From assembly GCA_016763255.1 (NCBI GenBank), contig JAESUA010000113.1:1-9156 (forward strand): a stretch of 9,156 nt of DNA, given 5' to 3'. This document shows, in pieces, positions 5,387-9,156 of the stretch. The notes beneath the pieces are model-generated. The model was not told where the DNA came from and made no database searches. It worked only from the letters and a program-made list of their open reading frames with translations. The translations under genes were made by a program, and so were the position numbers. How positions within the stretch are numbered: the stretch's first letter is position 1; each line of letters starts with the position of its first letter. Source of the DNA: Magnetovibrio sp. (GTDB taxonomy: Bacteria > Pseudomonadota > Alphaproteobacteria > Rhodospirillales > Magnetovibrionaceae).

Positions 5387-6487
5387 ATGAGCGACCTTTT
5401 CGACATCATTAAGGCTGAGATTACGGCTGATGGTCCCATTAGCGTAGCGCGCTATATGGATTTGGCCTTGGCCCATCCCGAGCACGGTTATTATAAAAAA
5501 CAAGATCCCCTGGGCGAGGATGGTGATTTCACCACCGCCCCGGAAATCAGCCAAATGTTTGGTGAAATGGTCGGCCTGTGGGCGGCGGTGGTGTGGCAGG
5601 CGATGGGCCAGCCCGATCCCTTAAATGTGGTCGAGGTGGGCCCCGGTCGCGGCACCTTGATGGCTGATGCATTACGCGCCGCATACGCCATGGATGATTT
5701 TGACGATGCGGTGCGCCTGTGGATGGTCGAAACCAGCCCGGCGTTGCGCGCAAAACAAAAGGCCACCCTGGCCCAAACCTTGATGATGCCGGCGTGGCGT
5801 GATCGCTTCGAAGAGGTCGGTTCCGGCCCGTTGGTGGTCATTGGTAACGAATTTTTCGATGCCCTGCCGGTGCATCAATATGAACGTTGCGATGATGGGT
5901 GGCGTGAACGCCTGGTGGGCCTGAACGATGACGGGGGTAAAGACGGGGATAAATTCGAATATTGCCTGTCCGAGCAGCTGATCGACAGTTGCGTGATCCC
6001 GCAAGATTTGCGCAACTCAACCCCGCCGGGGGGCATTTTTGAGCATCAGCCGGTTTCGGCCGAGATCATGCGCCAGATCGCAAAACGTGTGGTGGAGCAC
6101 GGTGGCGCGGCGTTGTTCTTTGATTATGGGCACGGTAAACACGGCATAGGCGAAACCTTGCAGGCGGTGAAGGGCCATGCGTTCAGCGATGTTTTGGCGA
6201 ACCCCGGCAATGCAGATTTAACCACTCACGTTGATTTTGAACAACTCATGATTGCTGCGCGCGAGGCCGGTGCCGAGGTCCTGGGCCCGGTGCCGCAAGG
6301 GGCATTTTTAGAGCGCTTGGGCATGCGTCAACGCGCCGATACCTTGATGATGAACGCCAGCCAAGAGCAGATGGCCGAAATCGATGCGGCCTATGCACGG
6401 CTCACCGATGCCGATCAAATGGGCACCTTGTTTAAGGTGATTGCGGTGGTGCCGCCGGGCTTTGATGTGCCGCCCTGGGCAGAATAA
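5387..6487 (+). CDS. SAM-dependent methyltransferase, MidA/NDUFAF7 family
   Basis: The product is 366 residues, typical of the COG1565/DUF185 family. Features in order are GPISVARYMDLALAHPEHGYY (residues 16 onward), DFTTAPEISQMFGE (47-60), the SAM-binding glycine motif VVEVGPGRGTLMAD (81-94), GNEFFDALPVHQYE (152-165) and a late FFDYGHGKHGIGETLQA segment. The human member NDUFAF7 dimethylates an arginine of complex I subunit NDUFS2 and is needed for complex I assembly. Bacterial members, often beside lgt in alphaproteobacteria, are thought to be equivalent, but this is inference. The ATG at 5387 has a weak CGGAA ribosome site. The 33-bp gap after lgt contains a small AGGGG/CCCCT stem (5353-5369). 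It is the last gene of the hldD-lgt run, and no clear terminator follows before the convergent gene at 6555. Confidence 0.9.
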   Translation: MSDLFDIIKAEITADGPISVARYMDLALAHPEHGYYKKQDPLGEDGDFTTAPEISQMFGEMVGLWAAVVWQAMGQPDPLNVVEVGPGRGTLMADALRAAYAMDDFDDAVRLWMVETSPALRAKQKATLAQTLMMPAWRDRFEEVGSGPLVVIGNEFFDALPVHQYERCDDGWRERLVGLNDDGGKDGDKFEYCLSEQLIDSCVIPQDLRNSTPPGGIFEHQPVSAEIMRQIAKRVVEHGGAALFFDYGHGKHGIGETLQAVKGHAFSDVLANPGNADLTTHVDFEQLMIAAREAGAEVLGPVPQGAFLERLGMRQRADTLMMNASQEQMAEIDAAYARLTDADQMGTLFKVIAVVPPGFDVPPWAE

Positions 6488-6554
6488 GGTGCAATAAGAC
6501 CGCACTAAACGCGTTGCATTAATGCGCATAACCGAGTTTGACGTTTGATTTGTC

Positions 6555-6806
6555 TTATAAAACCGTCATGCGCCCGACCGCCTCGTTGCGTGAGATGCCG
6601 ACCTCTTGCAGGGTCATCTGCATCTGGTTGCCTTGGGTGATGTTGTCGATCAATTTTTTGCCACGTTCTGCCCAGTCACCATCCATCTCATCGCCGATGT
6701 CGGCGCTGATGCGGCCCAATGTATCTAAGATCGCACACCTGTGTTGAGGCGTTTCAACAACCAATGTGCCAAGCTGATGGTTGATGGCAACGACAATGCC
6801 TTTCAT
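6555..6806 (-). CDS. Small uncharacterised conserved-type protein (83 aa)
   Basis: I do not recognise a named family. The product begins MKGIVVAINHQLGTLVVET and contains ADIGDEMDGDWAERG and ITQGNQMQMTLQEVGISR. The start resembles a group of short bacterial proteins beginning 'MKGTVxAxNxxxGMxAVxT', which look like small beta-barrel (OB/KOW-like) folds; that is a loose impression. There is no signal peptide or membrane segment. Coding status is supported by a good ribosome site, AAGGA seven bases before the ATG (6804-6806), and by protein-like composition. It stands alone on the minus strand, convergent with the midA-like gene (67 bp between stops) and divergent from pgeF. A TACAAT (minus, 6833-6828) could be a -10 element. 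The region 6807-6963 upstream holds no other gene that I can see. Confidence 0.65.
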   Translation of the reverse strand: MKGIVVAINHQLGTLVVETPQHRCAILDTLGRISADIGDEMDGDWAERGKKLIDNITQGNQMQMTLQEVGISRNEAVGRMTVL

Positions 6807-6963
6807 GGGGTGTTCCTTGATTTTATGATTGTAGCTGCAACTTATCAGTGATTTTTACGGGCGTAAAGCGGTCCTCGGGCGGGCCTTCGGAGTGGCCAAA
6901 GTATGACGTTGTGTCGAAGGTGTTGGCTTTCAAGTCCATTGGCCCTTAAATGGGGTCATGTTG

Positions 6964-7722
6964 ATGTCACAGACTCTTAACTTGCCCGGTATTCGCCATG
7001 GCTTTCTCACCCGTGAAGGCGGGGTGAGCACGGCCATCTATGCCTCTTTGAACTGCGGTCCGGGGTCCCTTGATGATTCGCATGCGGTGGTGCAAAACCG
7101 CAAGCGTGCGCTGGAATTGTTGGGGCTCAACGGCACTCAACTGCTGAGTTGTTATCAAATCCATTCGCCCACGGTGGTGCAGGTCAATGAGCCTTGGGAG
7201 GCCCAAAATGCCCCACAGGCCGACGCCATGGTCACCAACAAATCAGGATTGGCGTTGGGGATCTTAACCGCGGATTGTGCCCCGGTTTTATTTTGTGATG
7301 GCGCGGCCGGGGTGATCGGTGCGGCCCATGCGGGGTGGAAGGGCGCGGTGGGCGGGGTGCTTCAGGCCACGGTGTCGCAAATGGTCAAATTGGGGGCTCA
7401 GCAAAATCGCGTTCATGCCGTGGCGGGGCCGTGCATCCATCAGCACTCTTGTGAAGTTGGCGCCGAGTTGCGCCTTCAGGTGATTTCCCAATCGGCTTGG
7501 GCTGATTGGTGTTTTGAGCGCTCGCCGCGCGCAGGCCATTACCAATTTGATTTGCCAAGCTATGTCAGCGGCGAGTTACAACGCCTTAACCTTGGGGCGG
7601 TCGAGCTGATCGATCACGATACATATGGTGATGAACAGCGCTTTTACAGTTATCGCCGCACCACTCATCGCGGTGAAGCTGATTATGGCCGACAAATTTC
7701 GGTGATCGGATTGGCGGACTGA
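6964..7722 (+). CDS. pgeF: Peptidoglycan editing factor PgeF (laccase-domain / DUF152, YfiH family)
   Basis: The product is 252 residues. The conserved metal/active-site residues are His67 in CYQIHSPTVV, Cys105 in GILTADCAPVLFCD and His122 in GAAHAGWKGAVGG; AVAGPCIHQHSCEVG and the C-terminal FYSYRRTTHRGEADYGRQ are also diagnostic. Family members were called polyphenol oxidases or laccases. E. coli YfiH/PgeF removes wrongly incorporated L-serine from UDP-MurNAc-L-Ser, keeping peptidoglycan stems correct, and mammalian FAMIN/LACC1 is a purine nucleoside enzyme. I chose ATG 6964 because GGGG (6952-6955) lies eight bases upstream; ATG 6958 is only two bases from it but would add just two residues. 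Its TGA overlaps the lipoprotein start (TGATG), so the two genes are coupled. Confidence 0.93.
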   Translation: MSQTLNLPGIRHGFLTREGGVSTAIYASLNCGPGSLDDSHAVVQNRKRALELLGLNGTQLLSCYQIHSPTVVQVNEPWEAQNAPQADAMVTNKSGLALGILTADCAPVLFCDGAAGVIGAAHAGWKGAVGGVLQATVSQMVKLGAQQNRVHAVAGPCIHQHSCEVGAELRLQVISQSAWADWCFERSPRAGHYQFDLPSYVSGELQRLNLGAVELIDHDTYGDEQRFYSYRRTTHRGEADYGRQISVIGLAD

Positions 7723-8687
7723 TGCGCGCGCTGTGTTTTATGATGTTGGGGGCGTTTGTCTTGTCGGCTTGTGCCGACGGTGCGCCTCAGCGGATGAGCC
7801 GCTGGGACAGTTATTATGCCCGCATTGATACGCCGCGCGCCCATGTTCAGGTGGTGCCGCCCGAAGGCACCTCCTTGCCAATGGCTGAATTGATTGCGCA
7901 ATACGTTGTCGAGTATCTGCAAAAAGAAAACATATCTGCGGTGGTTGGTGACGGGGCACCGAGCCAGGGACGGCATTTTGTGCTGACGGGCTATGTCGAG
8001 CAAAACATCACAGACCCACGGGTGCGTTATCGACGTATTTTGCATTGGTTGCTTTCGGATGCCAGCGGCCGTTTGATCGCCACCCACGCCCAGGGGATTG
8101 AGGGCACCGAGCAAGCCTGGAATTTCGGTGATGCTCAATTGCTCAGTGCCATCGGTATCGGCACCGCCGGGCCGGTATCGCAAATGGTGTTGAAAGAAAC
8201 CAAGTCCAAAGCGCCCATAGATCCTTTGCGCCGGGGGCTGTTGGTGGAAAACGTTACCGGATTGGCGGATGAAGAGGCCAAATCTCTGACCCGCGCGGTG
8301 GCCAAAGCCTTGCGCACATCCGACGTGCTGGTCACCGGTGATCCGCGTCAGGCTTCATTTCGCTTGGCGGGCCATGTGGAAATTATGCCCGGATCGGATG
8401 GTTTTGATGATGTGCGCATCGTCTGGCGGGTGCAGACCATGGATCGGCGTGAACTGGGCAATGCGGTGCAGGAGAATCGTGTGCCGAGTGGCGCGTTCTC
8501 AGCTCGCTTTGCGAAACGTTGGGCGGCCATTTCCCAAAGCGTTGCGGCGGCCGCCGCGGTTGGTGTTGAACATGTCTTTGGCACCCGTGCGGGGCCGCCA
8601 CCGGGCGCGACGAATTATCCCGGCGATGAGCCGCCTGTCGTCGTATTGCCGGGGGTGCCGGGGCGCGCAATGCCGCCGCCGCGTTAA
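7722..8687 (+). CDS. Predicted lipoprotein with two similar halves and a proline-rich tail
   Basis: The product is 321 residues of unknown function. The N-terminus is a lipoprotein signal: Arg2, a hydrophobic stretch, then the lipobox LSAC with Cys17, followed by Ala-Asp. Two similar domains are visible, residues about 54-145 and 183-272. Each has a helix ('AELIAQYVVEYL' / 'KSLTRAVAKALR'), then 'HFVLTGYVE' / 'SFRLAGHVE', then 'RRILHWLLSDASGRLI' / 'RIVWRVQTMDRRELG', then a closing segment. The tail from about residue 289 is Pro/Gly/Val-rich (RAGPPPG, GDEPPVVVLPG, MPPPR) and could span periplasm or wall, but this is inference. The gene starts within the pgeF stop codon, so it is co-translated, which suggests an envelope-linked role. 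I do not recognise a described family. Confidence 0.85.
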   Translation: MRALCFMMLGAFVLSACADGAPQRMSRWDSYYARIDTPRAHVQVVPPEGTSLPMAELIAQYVVEYLQKENISAVVGDGAPSQGRHFVLTGYVEQNITDPRVRYRRILHWLLSDASGRLIATHAQGIEGTEQAWNFGDAQLLSAIGIGTAGPVSQMVLKETKSKAPIDPLRRGLLVENVTGLADEEAKSLTRAVAKALRTSDVLVTGDPRQASFRLAGHVEIMPGSDGFDDVRIVWRVQTMDRRELGNAVQENRVPSGAFSARFAKRWAAISQSVAAAAAVGVEHVFGTRAGPPPGATNYPGDEPPVVVLPGVPGRAMPPPR

Positions 8688-8735
8688 GAATCACGCCAAA
8701 CACCCAAAATACCCACAAATTAGGGCGTTTGAGCG

Positions 8736-8764
8736 TTTACAGACCTTGTCTCGCTTGGTATGTT
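8736..8764 (+). promoter_or_regulatory. Predicted prs promoter with extended -10
   Basis: TTTACA (8736-8741), a 17-bp spacer and TATGTT (8759-8764) preceded by TGG (8756-8758) form a reasonable sigma-70 promoter with an extended -10 TGn. Transcription from near 8771 would give a leader of about 117 bases before prs. The gap 8688-8887 between the lipoprotein gene and prs holds this promoter and the leader hairpins, and no gene. Confidence 0.45.
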
Positions 8765-8816
8765 CCGCCGCGTTTCAAGTTGGTGAGAAAGCCACTGGGG
8801 ACAAACAGATTTTAGG

Positions 8817-8865
8817 GGGGCGCCCCGTTCGTGGTTGGGGCGTGAAGCATTTGGCCATATTGGCC
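8817..8865 (+). other. Structured prs leader: two hairpins next to the ribosome site
   Basis: CGCCCC (8821-8826) pairs with GGGGCG (8837-8842); the first arm also overlaps a 10-bp palindrome GGGGCGCCCC (8817-8826) that allows an alternative fold. A second stem, GGCCA (8853-8857) with TGGCC (8861-8865) around TAT, ends one base before TAAGGTGAG, which contains the likely prs ribosome site (AAGGTGAG 8867-8874). This could influence prs translation. It does not match a riboswitch known to me. Confidence 0.35.
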
Positions 8866-8887
8866 TAAGGTGAGCCGGGTAATTTCG

Positions 8888-9156
8888 ATGAAAATCATCG
8901 CAGGTAACAGCAATCTTCCGTTGGCCGAAGCCATTTCCGCTGAGTTGGATATGTCGCTGGCCAAGAGCACCATCCGACGTTTCTCCGATATGGAGATTTT
9001 CGTCGAAATCCAAGAAAATGTGCGTGGTGAGGATGTTTTTGTCATCCAATCAACGTCGTATCCTGCCAACGACAACCTGATGGAATTGCTGGTTGTTATC
9101 GATGCGCTACGCCGCGGATCGGCACGCCGCATCACTGCGGTGCTGCCGTATTTCGG
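8888..9156 (+). CDS. prs: Ribose-phosphate pyrophosphokinase (PRPP synthetase), 5' part
   Basis: The 89 visible codons read [20 protein letters not shown], then [26 protein letters not shown], split here at [16 protein letters not shown], then [20 protein letters not shown] and ITAVLPYF. This is the start of class I PRPP synthetase: the SDxExxVxIxENVRGxDVFVxQS pattern contributes to ATP and regulatory-site binding, and the next codons should continue GYARQDRK. The enzyme makes PRPP from ribose 5-phosphate and ATP for purine, pyrimidine, NAD, His and Trp synthesis. The ATG at 8888 has AAGGTGAG (8867-8874) about 13 bases upstream, a slightly long spacing. The gene is cut by the window edge (about 310 residues expected). 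Confidence 0.97.
   Translation, partial: MKIIAGNSNLPLAEAISAELDMSLAKSTIRRFSDMEIFVEIQENVRGEDVFVIQSTSYPANDNLMELLVVIDALRRGSARRITAVLPYF

Noticed and set aside
6516..6525. Palindrome GCATTAATGC after the midA-like gene as a terminator
   Set aside because: A ten-base palindrome leaves no loop and is not followed by a T-run; it may be a protein site or chance.
6923..6951. TTGGCT-N17-TTAAAT as a pgeF promoter
   Set aside because: Both hexamers are poor and the start site would fall on the start codon, giving a leaderless message; not convincing enough to annotate.
8338..8868. Open frame of 176 codons over the end of the lipoprotein gene and the prs leader
   Set aside because: Arg/Cys-rich sequence with no domain; most of it is the shifted frame of the lipoprotein gene and it has no good ribosome site.

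Overview
The window looks like chromosomal DNA of an alphaproteobacterium, most likely of the Rhodospirillales type. This rests on protein character (a BMFP/UbiK-like protein, a MidA/NDUFAF7-type methyltransferase beside lgt, pgeF and prs nearby) and on a moderately GC-rich housekeeping region with tightly packed operons. No rRNA, tRNA, CRISPR array, transposase or phage integrase was seen. The genus assignment is inference only.

Layout. (1) Positions 1-756 are more AT-rich than the rest. They hold two gene remnants in different frames: the 3' part of a protein that resembles a CHAP-type amidase, running into the C-terminal half of an autotransporter-like outer-membrane beta-barrel. (2) Positions 818-2854 (minus strand) are a compact four-gene operon read ybjN-like, proC, csaA, yjdM: a YbjN-domain protein, proline biosynthesis, a tRNA-binding chaperone-like protein and a zinc-ribbon PhnA-family protein. 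(3) Positions 2855-3115 are a non-coding gap with the most unusual signal in the window: ten GANTC sites (the CcrM methyltransferase target in alphaproteobacteria) in 177 bp, a perfect TTATCCACA DnaA box and several inverted and direct repeats. (4) ubiK (minus, 3116-3415) and hldD (plus, from 3573) diverge from a short promoter region. (5) Positions 3573-6487 (plus) form the operon hldD-lgt-midA-like: LPS core heptose synthesis, lipoprotein lipidation and a complex-I-assembly-type methyltransferase. (6) A small uncharacterised gene (minus, 6555-6806) converges on that operon. (7) pgeF and a lipoprotein gene (plus, 6964-8687) overlap by one base. (8) prs begins at 8888 after its own promoter and a structured leader, and runs off the window.

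The plus-strand genes share an envelope theme: HldD supplies LPS heptose, Lgt lipidates lipoproteins (including, presumably, the one encoded at 7722-8687), and PgeF edits peptidoglycan precursors. The best lead for something undescribed is the GANTC/DnaA-box cluster. It has the ingredients of a cell-cycle-controlled or replication-related site, but nothing here proves that function.
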